From the NCBI GenBank assembly GCA_004299555.1, contig SCQU01000002.1, forward strand, positions 1 through 64,000: DNA of 64,000 nt, written 5' to 3'. Positions 1 to 8,555 of the stretch are shown here, in pieces (position 1 is the first letter of the stretch; each line of letters begins with the position of its first letter). The notes below the pieces were generated by a model that saw only the letters and a list, made by a program, of their open reading frames with translations, was not told the origin of the DNA and did not search any database. The DNA comes from Rhodanobacteraceae bacterium (lineage in GTDB: Bacteria; Pseudomonadota; Gammaproteobacteria; Xanthomonadales; Rhodanobacteraceae). A program made the translations under genes and the position numbers.

Positions 1-1
1 G

Positions 2-73
2 CTCACCGACGTGCTGACGCGGCTGCCGACCACCCAAGCTCGCGACATCGACACCCTGCTGCCCATCGCGTAG
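2..73 (+). CDS. IS66-family transposase, C-terminal end (partial, runs off left edge)
   Basis: The first 23 complete codons end in LPTTQARDIDTLLPIA and a TAG stop. This matches the usual C-terminal tail of IS66-type (TnpC) transposases, in which an LPTT...IDxLLP ending is common. Only the tail lies in the window, so catalytic residues cannot be checked. It sits immediately before an IS66-like terminal sequence and a truncated tnsD-type gene, which suggests the IS inserted into that gene. The family call rests on a short motif recalled from memory. Confidence 0.7.
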   Translation, partial: LTDVLTRLPTTQARDIDTLLPIA

Positions 74-99
74 CGCACCAGGCCAACGCGTCGCAAGAT

Positions 100-118
100 G
101 CCATCGGCTGACGCTTAC
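100..118 (+). repeat. Probable terminal inverted repeat of the IS66-like element
   Basis: The 19 bases ending in ...GACGCTTAC read on the other strand as GTAAGCGTCAGCC..., the GTAA-type end typical of IS66-family elements. They lie 26 bp after the transposase stop. The partner repeat and the 8-bp target duplication on the other side are outside the window. The reading frame of the interrupted tnsD-type gene resumes directly after it. Confidence 0.6.
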
Positions 119-425
119 GCAGCAAGTAGTGCGGCTGCTCAAGAAAGGGCTACCGACGCGTTGCGTGGCGGAAACTTGCGGTCTGTCGGTGGTATCCGTC
201 AACCGGACTGTTGCCGCTGATAGCGACCTGAAACAGGTGTGGCAGACCGCGGCATTGCTGACTCGACGTCGGAACGCGCGAAAGGCTTTTCTGTCAGCTG
301 CCAGACGGTGCCACGGGGCAACGATCAAGGAGCTGCGGCGTATCCCGGGGAGCAACTATACGTGGTTGTACCGGCACGATCGGGCGTGGCTGCGCGACGC
401 CATACCATCTTTGTGGCACAAATGA
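119..425 (+). pseudogene. TnsD-type target selector, C-terminal remnant cut by an IS
   Basis: The open frame continues without a stop from the IS end through position 425. It contains a helix-turn-helix-like stretch near its start, a basic segment RRRNARKAFL, and the signature NYTWLYRHDRAWLR. Tn7 TnsD, the protein that binds the 3' end of glmS, has the very similar YAWLYRHDRDWL. Neither the N-terminal TniQ zinc-finger part nor the region that follows this motif in Tn7 TnsD is present, so the gene looks truncated at both ends. The nominal GTG at 129 is probably an internal codon. With an intact TniQ at 9458-10744, this suggests the parent element once had two target selectors. Confidence 0.75.
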
Positions 426-553
426 CGAACTTATCCAAGCGCCGGTCCATTGGGTCGCTTGGATAGTCTCCTCGCGCGCCCTCCTCGCGCGCCAGTCTTG
501 TACCCGCTGTCGAGAGCGGAGAGAAATCTATCTCATTTTTTAAGGCCAGCACG

Positions 554-1075
554 TCACGCCGTCGCGCAAATCGGTTCGGCGAGCTTGCCGCGCGACGAGT
601 GGCCTCGCGCCGCGATCTGATGTGCCCGCAGTTGCTGGCGGATCTCCATCAGTAAGGTGCCGAGCATGTTGCGGCCGACGCCATTGACCTCGCCCCAGAG
701 TCGGTTCACTTCATTGTCGATTGTTGCGGACTCCACTAGGCGGGTGTTTCCGGTGCTCAGCAGCAGCTGCTTCAAGTCCTCTTGCTGCGAGAACTTCGCT
801 AGGAGCACCCGGCGCATGCGATCGAACTTGTTCGTGGACCAGCCGGGCGTGATGTCCCAGTAGTACAGACCGTGGGCCGCCATGGCCAGCAGGGCGGGTG
901 ACGGGGCGGACATGAGCCAGTCCCGGACGGCTGGTTTGCGAGCCTTGCCCGCTTGGTAGGCGTGTTCGGCCGTCGGATAGGCCACACCGTCCAGCTCGAC
1001 CGAACGTCGATAGAGATTGCTGAACGCCCCGTAGGGTCGCTCGTTAGCCCGGTAGAACCGAATCTCAGCGGCCAT
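554..1075 (-). CDS. NADAR (YbiA-like) family protein
   Basis: This 173-residue protein has the features of the NADAR/YbiA family: an N-terminal FYRANERPYGAFSNLYRR segment, YPTAEHAYQAGKA, and a C-terminal GRNMLGTLLMEIRQQL. Family members act on N-glycosidic bonds of ADP-ribose-linked or riboflavin-pathway metabolites, and some reverse ADP-ribosylation of DNA bases as antitoxins. The length is normal. It is divergent from a small HTH protein across a 61-bp AT-rich gap. Its position beside a cassette of sugar- and nucleotide-handling enzymes is suggestive, but nothing here shows its substrate. No DarT-like toxin gene was seen next to it. Confidence 0.88.
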   Translation of the reverse strand: MAAEIRFYRANERPYGAFSNLYRRSVELDGVAYPTAEHAYQAGKARKPAVRDWLMSAPSPALLAMAAHGLYYWDITPGWSTNKFDRMRRVLLAKFSQQEDLKQLLLSTGNTRLVESATIDNEVNRLWGEVNGVGRNMLGTLLMEIRQQLRAHQIAARGHSSRGKLAEPICATA

Positions 1076-1136
1076 GGTTGCCCTCCTTCAATTCACAATA
1101 TACACTAATTACAAATTGCTTTCAAGATATTTTTAA

Positions 1137-1496
1137 TTGAAAAAGCCCGGCCGCCCACCCGCCCCTTGCGACGACGAAGCCGCACGCATGCAAGCTCGCG
1201 CGACTGCGGCATTGCGGGAGTCGAAGCTGAAAAAGAAGGCCTTGGCGGAGCACATCGGCCGTTCACCGGGCGCCGTTGGTGCTGCTCTCTCGGCCCAGCC
1301 AGCCCGCAATTCGGACACGCTTCGAGACATTTTTAATTATTTCTTCCCACCGCCCGAGGCCGTGCTCACGAAGCATGCGCGTGATCTTGCGCTGAGGGCA
1401 CCGGAAACCGCGGTGCTGCTTTCAGCGGTGTTCCGGGACATGGCGGATTTGCTCTCCGGTCAGGAAGTGCTCAAGCCGGGCACACGAGGCAAGTGA
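1137..1496 (+). CDS. Small helix-turn-helix protein
   Basis: A 119-residue protein with a TTG start. The stretch KKKALAEHIGRSPGAVGAAL around residues 38-57 looks like a helix-turn-helix, preceded by a basic N-terminus. The C-terminal half is predicted helical and resembles no family I recognise. It is divergent from the NADAR gene, and the shared AT-rich 61-bp spacer is a natural place for an operator. Its last 26 bases overlap the 3' end of the convergent PfkB gene. It could be a regulator of the NADAR gene or a minor island gene. The start codon is uncertain. Confidence 0.55.
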   Translation: MKKPGRPPAPCDDEAARMQARATAALRESKLKKKALAEHIGRSPGAVGAALSAQPARNSDTLRDIFNYFFPPPEAVLTKHARDLALRAPETAVLLSAVFRDMADLLSGQEVLKPGTRGK

Positions 1497-2475
1497 TCGC
1501 GGCCGTCGATCCCCCGAACGGGTCTGGCTCGACTTGGCCGACGCCCCGATGCATGATGGCCCTCGCCACGGTGGGTCCCGATTCGTAGAGCGCCCCTCGT
1601 GCCCCGGCATAGCCGGTGCTCCAAGCCGCCAATCGCTGCGCACTGCGCAGGACCTCGTCCAGCATTGAGGGCGATGCTTGGTCTCGCGAGCACTCCAGTT
1701 GCTCGAGCAGTCCAACCAATATCCCTGCAGTCAGCCAGTCCCCGGCGCCGCACGTGTCCACCACACGCGACGCGTGGATTGATTCCATCGACCGCCACCT
1801 GCCCACTGCCCTGCCGGGCCAGCGCCACTGCAGGCCCTGTGCGCCAGATGTCCGAACTTCCAAGTAGTCGCCAGCCTTCAGCCAAGGCAACGCGGACGCG
1901 CGCTCGTCGGAATACTTCACCATGCCGGCCAAAGCGAACATCGCGCCTGCCCAAGGCTCATCTGCCGGATCAGAAGGTTCATACACGACAAAAGCGCCTT
2001 GGCTCCTTGCTGCGCTGGCCAGCGCCAGAATCTCATCCGATAAGCGATCGGCAAAAAACACATCTACTGGGACTGGGTAAGCGCCTGTCTGCCTGCCGAC
2101 ACGCGTCGCGAACTTGTTCCTGCGGTAGCTCGGAAGTTCACGCCCGCACACAGGGCAATCGAACAGGAACCGATGTTGCGCGCCCACGTCGAGTTCCTCA
2201 ACAATGACGGGAACACAGGCACCATCCAGTGCGTGATACTCGACGCCGCAGCGCTGCAGGTCCTCAAGCATCAATGAGGAGGCCATCGATTCATCGGCCG
2301 GCCCCGCGGCCTGTGCCGGCCAACCAAGGGAACTCAGGATGGCGGCTACATTCCCGGCCGTGCCGCCTGCACGAAAAGTGGCGCGTTCCGGCTGATCAGC
2401 AACGCGCAAAATATCCAAGGCGATCAACCCCATTGAAAAGATGCGTGGCGTATCACGAGGGCGAAGGTGCGCCAT
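1471..2475 (-). CDS. PfkB/ribokinase-family sugar or nucleoside kinase
   Basis: This 334-residue protein shows both PfkB landmarks: an N-terminal FSMGLIALDIL with a glycine-rich AGGTAGN loop (about 36-42) and the C-terminal VVDTCGAGDW anion-hole/base motif (about 238-247). The family phosphorylates sugars or nucleosides using ATP. An unusual CPVCG pair at 107-111 is not part of the common fold. It is the last gene of a five-gene operon, starting 2 bp after the stop of the upstream gene. In this setting it may act on a ribosyl product made or released by the PRTase, SIS or HAD partners; that is inference. Confidence 0.85.
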   Translation of the reverse strand: MAHLRPRDTPRIFSMGLIALDILRVADQPERATFRAGGTAGNVAAILSSLGWPAQAAGPADESMASSLMLEDLQRCGVEYHALDGACVPVIVEELDVGAQHRFLFDCPVCGRELPSYRRNKFATRVGRQTGAYPVPVDVFFADRLSDEILALASAARSQGAFVVYEPSDPADEPWAGAMFALAGMVKYSDERASALPWLKAGDYLEVRTSGAQGLQWRWPGRAVGRWRSMESIHASRVVDTCGAGDWLTAGILVGLLEQLECSRDQASPSMLDEVLRSAQRLAAWSTGYAGARGALYESGPTVARAIMHRGVGQVEPDPFGGSTAAITCLVCPA

Positions 2476-2477
2476 GA

Positions 2478-3587
2478 CTAAGGAGAACCGGAGTTCGGAT
2501 GAGGATATACTTCCCCGAGTACCCAGACGTGAACGAAGCGATCTGGATCGACGTTTTCGTTGAATCCGGCCGGTGGCACTTCAAACCGCCTGGCCTCGAC
2601 GTACGCCACGGGCAACGCGTGCTCCATTGCTGCCAGAAGCGCGCCGATGGCCAGTGCTTTCGACCCAATAGGCGACAGGACCGTTTCCGACGGTTGCCCA
2701 AGGAGGTCGTAGACGTCCTTGCGCGAGACATGAATTCGAGTCAGCGTGCGATACAGGTCGAGGGGATCGTCTTCGGCTGCGTACAGCATCTGGCGCGGAT
2801 CCACGCCCCACGACCTGGATAACTCATCCCCGAACTGTTCAAGCAGCAGTTCCACGCTTCTGGGCTCCCGAGCCGGGAACGGGAAAACCGGACACGTCTC
2901 TGCTGGATCCAGTTCTTCGAAGAGAATACCGAACGCACCCTTTTTTGGATTGGCCAGTTGCGGAATCCAAAGCCGTACTGGCGTGTCGCCTGGAGAGCGG
3001 GCGCCCTTGAACCCCCATGGATTTTGATAGTTCTCCGCGTGCTCGGCGACGATCGCTGTTTCGACTTCTGGCCCGCCGGCTGCTGCCACGACGTGCAAGT
3101 TCGGGCCATCGGTGCAAGTGCGCAATAACTCGAATAAAAGGCCTACGATCGGAAAGCTGATGCCGATGGACATGGCACTCATGTCCACGATGACGTCGGT
3201 GATGCCCTCTAGGCCGTTTTCATCGCGGAGGCGGCGGCGTAGCTCGGTAACGACCCGGTGTCCGCCAACGACCGCATAGTCTTTATCGAAAATTTCGATC
3301 GGGATGACTTCGCTGTCGGGAAAAGCCTTGCGCAAGCTGTCTTCATTGGCCTGGGCGCGATCAAGAAGTTCCTGCTCGGGTTCCGGACGGTTCTCACGCA
3401 GGAAGATGCCTTTTCGCCTGGCGGGCGTCTTGCTGACGATGAGCGCAAGATGCGACGCTCTGGGGTCGAATCCTGCACCAGCAATGTACAGCACAAAACG
3501 CTCGGGTCGGCCGAGCAAACTGCGGATAAAAGGCTCGACCTCCGGACCACGGTGGCTGACGCCGTCCAACCAAAGCATGTGTCTCAC
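2478..3587 (-). CDS. Conserved-looking protein of unknown function, fourth gene of the cassette
   Basis: The 369-residue product matches no family I recognise. The GTG start overlaps the stop of the ATPase gene by 4 bp. The sequence alternates hydrophobic strands and helices in a Rossmann-like way: FVLYIAGAGFDPR at about 31-43, DVIVDMSAMSIG in the middle, and LHVVAAAGG soon after. No signal peptide or membrane segment is evident. The glycine-rich AGAGFDPR strand-turn near the N-terminus could be a nucleotide- or phosphate-binding loop. Its tight placement between the AAA+ ATPase and the PfkB kinase says it belongs to the same system, perhaps as sensor or enzyme. Confidence 0.6.
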   Translation of the reverse strand: MRHMLWLDGVSHRGPEVEPFIRSLLGRPERFVLYIAGAGFDPRASHLALIVSKTPARRKGIFLRENRPEPEQELLDRAQANEDSLRKAFPDSEVIPIEIFDKDYAVVGGHRVVTELRRRLRDENGLEGITDVIVDMSAMSIGISFPIVGLLFELLRTCTDGPNLHVVAAAGGPEVETAIVAEHAENYQNPWGFKGARSPGDTPVRLWIPQLANPKKGAFGILFEELDPAETCPVFPFPAREPRSVELLLEQFGDELSRSWGVDPRQMLYAAEDDPLDLYRTLTRIHVSRKDVYDLLGQPSETVLSPIGSKALAIGALLAAMEHALPVAYVEARRFEVPPAGFNENVDPDRFVHVWVLGEVYPHPNSGSP

Positions 3588-5512
3588 GTTGCTTCCCCGT
3601 CCAGCAAATCCACGAGGTCTGCGAAGGTTATTGGAACGAAACCACCCCTGCGTGGCGTCAATCCATTGAAAGCAATGACGGGACCGCTCAGTTCCAGGAT
3701 GGTCCAGATCTTGCCCTTCGTCTTTCGGCCATGGATCAGCGTGAAGGCGTTATAGCCGACACCAAAGCGCAGAGTCTCGACCAGCTTGGGATGATCCATG
3801 ATTTTCGCAAAGTCGCCCCGTTCGATGCCGATCGCGTTAGCGCCCCCTCCCAGCGGGGCCGTGGGTTGCAAACTCCGAGCGAGGCACATCGCGACAATAC
3901 CTGTGACCAGTTTGCGCACCGAAATGGCGTGCGGAAAACTCCACTCGCGAACGATCTTCTCGCTGGCCTTACGGATCGCGTCGTGCTGTTGCTTCACGTC
4001 GAGGCTGGTGGATTGGTCGCCGCGTGTAATCTCCTGCGTCTGAAGCAAGCGGACTAATTCCCATGCAAGCTCTAGGAAGGTCTCGGCGTTCTCCGTGCCG
4101 AGGTCCGCAAGGGTATCGAGACCGCCCAAGTACGGGACCCTCAACTTGTGCCAGAGGTGCACCTGCGCACCAGCGGCAACGTCGATATCCGCGTCCACCA
4201 CAACATCTTCCGCCAAGGACGCATCACTCCCTGCATCGAACAAGGGCTGTTGAGGTGTGCGGTTGAACTGACGGTGCAATAAGATGGCTACCATTGCCGG
4301 AGCGATGGTTTCCGCATCTAGGTCGGCTTGATGGCCCACATAGGCATAGACTCGCTGCCGGATCTGCTCCACCTGTACGCGCGGAATTTTCAGTTCGTCA
4401 GCCGCACTCTCTGATAGCTTCCGAATCTGCTCCTTTTGGCGCTCAGTTGCGATCGCTTTGACGGCCAAACCAGAGAGGGTGGTGATCCCGTTTCTTGACA
4501 GGTCCGGAAGTTGCGCCATATATCGAGAAGCAATCTCTGCCGCGGCGCGCCGGAACGCCTTGCGGACCGCTCCGCGCTTTTCTTCCGGCGCTTGGGTCAT
4601 CCGGACATCGACCACGGTGCGCTGTCTTTGGATGTTGTCAGTGGCTGGCACCGCTCCAGCTTCGCCCCAAATCAACGCGTCTCTCGCATCCAAAGCTTCC
4701 ATGCGCTGCAGCACCCACCTAGCCATGGTGACTTCCCGTAAGGTCAGGTGCTCCATCAGTGCCTTGTGCTGCGCGCGATCCGCCCAGTGAGCATCATCGA
4801 TCATCAACAACGGCTTCAATGGTTCTGCATAGCCGGGCACCTGGAATCCATCGAACGCGAGAAGTGGGTAGAACGGACCGCCTAGCCTTTGAAGCAGCTC
4901 TTCCTCCGGGGGGGGCACGAAGCTTGCCGTAAGACCGTAGATAATGGATTCCACTTGCGCGGCGCGCTCGGCGATCTTGCCGAAGTGGGTGCCGCCAAGG
5001 TGCTCGAGGCGTGCTCCTCCCAGCGGCGTCGGCACGACTTCCACTGCTTCAGGCGCAATGCCAGCATCCTCGAAGGCCTGCCGCCAGGACAGCACGGCAC
5101 GCGCCCCGACCAAGCTCAGCATCAGCTCATGCGCTCGGTGCGGTTTATAGCCGATGAGCGCAAGTTCCCGGTAGTCGCGCTCGAAGGAAATCCGGGCCCC
5201 GAACACCACTGGGCGACCGTCTTGGATGAAGCCCCGCTCGGTCGCGAACTCCATCAGCTCGTCATAAACACGATCCGACGTCCGCTGCACTTGTTCGGCG
5301 AGGCGCCTGAGGGTGGTGAACTGGAAAAAGCGGGCGAGTGTAGTCTTGCCGCTGCCTGGAGGCGCAGAAAACACCGTCGTCTTGTTGAGCAGCTCATGCG
5401 GATCGTCGTAGTGATCCAGCGTCATCCTGAAAAGAGAGGGGGCAAGCGTTGCCAGGAATTCCGCTTCGTTGCGCCGGTACTCGCTCGCACGCTGTTGGAA
5501 GGGATTTGGCAT
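3584..5512 (-). CDS. ORC/CDC6-like AAA+ ATPase of the cassette
   Basis: A 642-residue P-loop ATPase. The Walker A motif FSAPPGSGKTTLAR is at about 48-61 and the Walker B LLMIDDAHWAD at about 235-245. The layout, with a short N-terminus, P-loop and a long helical C-terminal half, resembles the ORC/CDC6-like ATPases found in predicted bacterial conflict systems. It has no helicase motifs. It starts 6 bp after the PRTase-like gene and overlaps the next gene by 4 bp. It is the likely regulatory or sensory hub of the operon, coupling an invasion signal to the enzymes. No experimental link is implied by the sequence. Confidence 0.75.
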   Translation of the reverse strand: MPNPFQQRASEYRRNEAEFLATLAPSLFRMTLDHYDDPHELLNKTTVFSAPPGSGKTTLARFFQFTTLRRLAEQVQRTSDRVYDELMEFATERGFIQDGRPVVFGARISFERDYRELALIGYKPHRAHELMLSLVGARAVLSWRQAFEDAGIAPEAVEVVPTPLGGARLEHLGGTHFGKIAERAAQVESIIYGLTASFVPPPEEELLQRLGGPFYPLLAFDGFQVPGYAEPLKPLLMIDDAHWADRAQHKALMEHLTLREVTMARWVLQRMEALDARDALIWGEAGAVPATDNIQRQRTVVDVRMTQAPEEKRGAVRKAFRRAAAEIASRYMAQLPDLSRNGITTLSGLAVKAIATERQKEQIRKLSESAADELKIPRVQVEQIRQRVYAYVGHQADLDAETIAPAMVAILLHRQFNRTPQQPLFDAGSDASLAEDVVVDADIDVAAGAQVHLWHKLRVPYLGGLDTLADLGTENAETFLELAWELVRLLQTQEITRGDQSTSLDVKQQHDAIRKASEKIVREWSFPHAISVRKLVTGIVAMCLARSLQPTAPLGGGANAIGIERGDFAKIMDHPKLVETLRFGVGYNAFTLIHGRKTKGKIWTILELSGPVIAFNGLTPRRGGFVPITFADLVDLLDGEAT

Positions 5513-5518
5513 TGGCCG

Positions 5519-6655
5519 TTACTTGCTGTGACGATTGCGACGATAAAACAGCGGGCGCATTGCATGCGCTTGCTCGCCCTTTCCTTCGGATCGGGCCCAC
5601 AATAATGCGACGGAATTATTCGGCGTGTTGTGATCTAGTACCAGCGGCAATGCGCACCCCGCATAACCCATGCCCAAATGCTTTACGCCGCCCTTGTCGG
5701 TCGATCTCGTCTGGATGTTGGCGTCGTAGTATTTTTTTGTCAGCGCATAAAAGTCCGGATCACCGGCAGGAGTGAGTGCGAACCCGTTGGTCAGTTGATA
5801 GCTATAGGTTACTTCCACGTTCTTAAACCAGGGTAGATCGTTGGGCGATTCATCCTTGGCTTTACGCACCGCATCGTTCAGGTGATCGATTGCCTTGTCG
5901 GTAATGATCAAGTGATGGATCACCAGGGTCCAGTGCTCGGAATGGACGTTTTTCGCGTTCTTCAAAGATCGAAGGAAGCGCATAAGCTTGCCCTTCCACA
6001 TGCGCTTGCCGTGCTCATCGACCTCCGGCCGAATGAATGACGTTCCGGAACCCGCGAAGTCGTCTACCAGGTAGATCGTGTCGAAGGTGGGATCTTGCTG
6101 TGCCTTGAGTTCGCCGAGATCCTTCGCCAATTCCTTTCTAAGGTCCTCCCACTTTTCAGTGTCGAGCTGAATACCGACCACTACTTGTTCGTTCGAGATC
6201 CTGCCAACATTGACGTGCCGAAACGAGTCCAAGCGGGCGCCATCGCTCAACCCGAGAAACAAGGTGCGTCGGCGCGCCACGTCCAACTGGTGGCGGGCGG
6301 AACCGTCGGTATAGACCTGCCAGGAACTGATGCCACGGTCATCAGCAACACTCTTGAGCAGCCGCGGGAGAACGGTTTGCGGATACATGATCTCGACCAG
6401 CCGCTCCCGTTCCACCGCGCTAATGAAAGCCAGACGGTGACGCACGAAGGCGTAGGCCGCGGGCCGGTCTTGAGGATCGAATTGCAGGAGCCATCCAAGC
6501 AGACTTTCTAAAAAGCGCATGCCCGCTAGGAAGTCTCGGTAGCTGTCGTATTTAACAGCAGAGATCAGCCGGAGCCACTGGAACTCTTCCTGAGCCTTCT
6601 CCAGTTCCCACTGCATGACCTTGCCGAGCATTCGTAGCGCAATGGTTTCATTCAT
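5519..6655 (-). CDS. Phosphoribosyltransferase-like protein (PRTase-type fold)
   Basis: A 378-residue protein carrying the type I PRTase signature TIYLVDDFAGSGTSF at about 193-207, the loop that binds PRPP in phosphoribosyltransferases. Upstream are a long helical N-terminal region and the strand VVVGIQLD; downstream is a domain without known motifs. I recall a conflict-system family called PRTase-CE that pairs with ORC/CDC6-like ATPases, and this protein may belong to it, but I cannot verify that here. It overlaps the SIS-HAD gene by 8 bp and is followed 6 bp later by the ATPase gene. Plausible roles are phosphoribosyl transfer to, or phosphorolysis of, a nucleotide. Confidence 0.75.
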   Translation of the reverse strand: MNETIALRMLGKVMQWELEKAQEEFQWLRLISAVKYDSYRDFLAGMRFLESLLGWLLQFDPQDRPAAYAFVRHRLAFISAVERERLVEIMYPQTVLPRLLKSVADDRGISSWQVYTDGSARHQLDVARRRTLFLGLSDGARLDSFRHVNVGRISNEQVVVGIQLDTEKWEDLRKELAKDLGELKAQQDPTFDTIYLVDDFAGSGTSFIRPEVDEHGKRMWKGKLMRFLRSLKNAKNVHSEHWTLVIHHLIITDKAIDHLNDAVRKAKDESPNDLPWFKNVEVTYSYQLTNGFALTPAGDPDFYALTKKYYDANIQTRSTDKGGVKHLGMGYAGCALPLVLDHNTPNNSVALLWARSEGKGEQAHAMRPLFYRRNRHSK

Positions 6656-8555
6656 CTGTCTGCCCCTTAAATCGCATCAGTCCCTTGGACGCTTCGAATA
6701 GCTTCAGCTGGTAGCAGGTTGCCGCGACCTGCCGACGAGAGGTGCCCGCGAGATTCCAGCAACGGTCCTCGGCACTCGAACACTGGTCCGCTGACAGGCT
6801 CAATGGCATCTGCAAAAGCTCGAAGTCGTTCCCGGGCCATCGTCCCCGATCACCAATGCACAGCACATCCTCTGGAAGGCAATTTGCTTGCGCTGCTATG
6901 GCGCTGATGACATTCCGCTTGGAAACCCCAGCCGACACGATATCAATGGAATGCGAGGACTGCCAAACCGTAAGCTGACCGGCGTCTACCAGATCGTGCA
7001 GAGCCGCGGCGACTTCGCACCAAGCCTCGCTCAGGCTGCGTCCGTCGAGAAGAGAGACTGAGCATTGTTTGGCATACACCCGGCACCGCCCCCTACCTGG
7101 CCTGAGCACGTAGCGCCCGATGCGCCGCTTGGCTTCCTGGATCACGGCATCTTGCTCGGCTGCAGTCGGTTTCGATTCGCTCAATGGCCGAATGACGGCG
7201 CCGTTGTAATAGCCAATCGAAACGCGCTTCCAGAGATCCCGAGACAGCTGCCTACGAAGTTCTTCACCACATGAGCCACCGCGCCCGGTAGCGATGCCGA
7301 CACGCACCTCAGCGGCCAACAATCGGCGCAGCTCATCGACGATTGACAGGTCTAGCCGCTCGTACCGGCGGGACGATTCGATCAAGGTTCCGTCGAAGTC
7401 GAAGACCACGGCAGGAATCTCCGCAGCGTGGAGTTTTGCCCGGTAAGCCCGCAGCCTGTCCAGCCATAAGGCGAGTTCCGCTTCGCTCAGGGAGAGTGCG
7501 TGCCGGCCGAGCTTGGCCATGACGATTTGCTCATCATCAGATGTAGCGGCGTGCTGTGGTTTGGTAGGAACGGCTAGCTTGTAGATCTGTTCGCCAAAGG
7601 CCGGAACGCCTGGGCGCCCCGGGTCGCGGTGAATCCGTTCGCCCATCCGCTGGGCAACGAACATGGAGGCGGCGATGGAAGCGAGCCGGGCTTTGGACCC
7701 TGCAAAGGGCACCTCAATGCGCCAAGCTGGCGAAGCCTGGCTGATAAGCGCGACGGTTTGGTCGGCTAGTGGCAGATACGGCGGTGTGGCGAAGCACAGC
7801 GCTGCCGTCGCCATTCCCCGTTCGGCGAACCAGTAATGCCGCCCGTGACCGAGATTGCGCAGGTCCGAAACCCAGACGTTTGCCAATGCTGCTTCGGTTG
7901 CCCGCATCTCCAAATCAGCGAGTCCCAACATCGTCTCCGGGTCCCCGATGCCCACAACATCGCCACCCCACTCCGGAAGTCCTTCGATGGTGGCTTTGGC
8001 CCAGTCCAGCAGGTGGACCACCTCTTCCATCGACACCTCAGGCCGATCGTTGAACCCTGCTTGGTAAGCGCGCTCCAGAAGCAGACAGGAGGCCCAGAGA
8101 CTATTGGTTGCCAAAAAACCGTCGCCACCTGCGGAGAGCGTAAATGCCACCGTCCGGCTGGCGCCGTAGCCGGCCAGCATCCGCTGTAGGGGCGTGTCTT
8201 CGGCTGCGATCAGCGCTGTGACGGATTGCGAACCGGCCGAAATTGCATGCTCACAAGCCTGGAGGATGTCGAGATTGCGCCCCCCGGCGCTGAGTAGCCA
8301 CACGCAGCCACGCGCGTAAGACGCACTGCTCTGGAAGATTAGAGGGGTAACGACTCGGCAGGGATGGCCGAGTGCTTCCTGATGGAGTTCTGCCAAGTAT
8401 TGAGCGGGGGTCTGGGATCCACCCGAGGCGACAATGACCAGGCCATGCCCTACGCTGTCCTCAACGGCGCGCTTGAGCCGTTCAATTGGAAATGCGTACG
8501 ACTCCTGGGTCGTGCGGCCCAGCTTTTGGAGTTCCTCGCGGTATGGCTTCCCCAT
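6648..8555 (-). CDS. SIS domain-HAD phosphatase fusion, first gene of the cassette
   Basis: A 635-residue two-module enzyme. The N-terminal half looks like a pair of sugar-isomerase (SIS) subdomains, with IVASGGSQTPAQ at about 41-52 and LGHGRHYWFAERG at about 235-247. The C-terminal half is a HAD hydrolase: VVFDFDGTLIES at about 383-394 (nucleophile and acid aspartates), VGIATGRGG (motif II), and VLCIGDRGRWPGNDFELL (motif IV). The predicted chemistry is recognition of a phosphosugar followed by dephosphorylation. It leads the operon from an ATG at 8555 and overlaps the PRTase-like gene by 8 bp. The promoter should lie in the 420-bp gene-free stretch upstream. Confidence 0.85.
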   Translation of the reverse strand: MGKPYREELQKLGRTTQESYAFPIERLKRAVEDSVGHGLVIVASGGSQTPAQYLAELHQEALGHPCRVVTPLIFQSSASYARGCVWLLSAGGRNLDILQACEHAISAGSQSVTALIAAEDTPLQRMLAGYGASRTVAFTLSAGGDGFLATNSLWASCLLLERAYQAGFNDRPEVSMEEVVHLLDWAKATIEGLPEWGGDVVGIGDPETMLGLADLEMRATEAALANVWVSDLRNLGHGRHYWFAERGMATAALCFATPPYLPLADQTVALISQASPAWRIEVPFAGSKARLASIAASMFVAQRMGERIHRDPGRPGVPAFGEQIYKLAVPTKPQHAATSDDEQIVMAKLGRHALSLSEAELALWLDRLRAYRAKLHAAEIPAVVFDFDGTLIESSRRYERLDLSIVDELRRLLAAEVRVGIATGRGGSCGEELRRQLSRDLWKRVSIGYYNGAVIRPLSESKPTAAEQDAVIQEAKRRIGRYVLRPGRGRCRVYAKQCSVSLLDGRSLSEAWCEVAAALHDLVDAGQLTVWQSSHSIDIVSAGVSKRNVISAIAAQANCLPEDVLCIGDRGRWPGNDFELLQMPLSLSADQCSSAEDRCWNLAGTSRRQVAATCYQLKLFEASKGLMRFKGQTDE

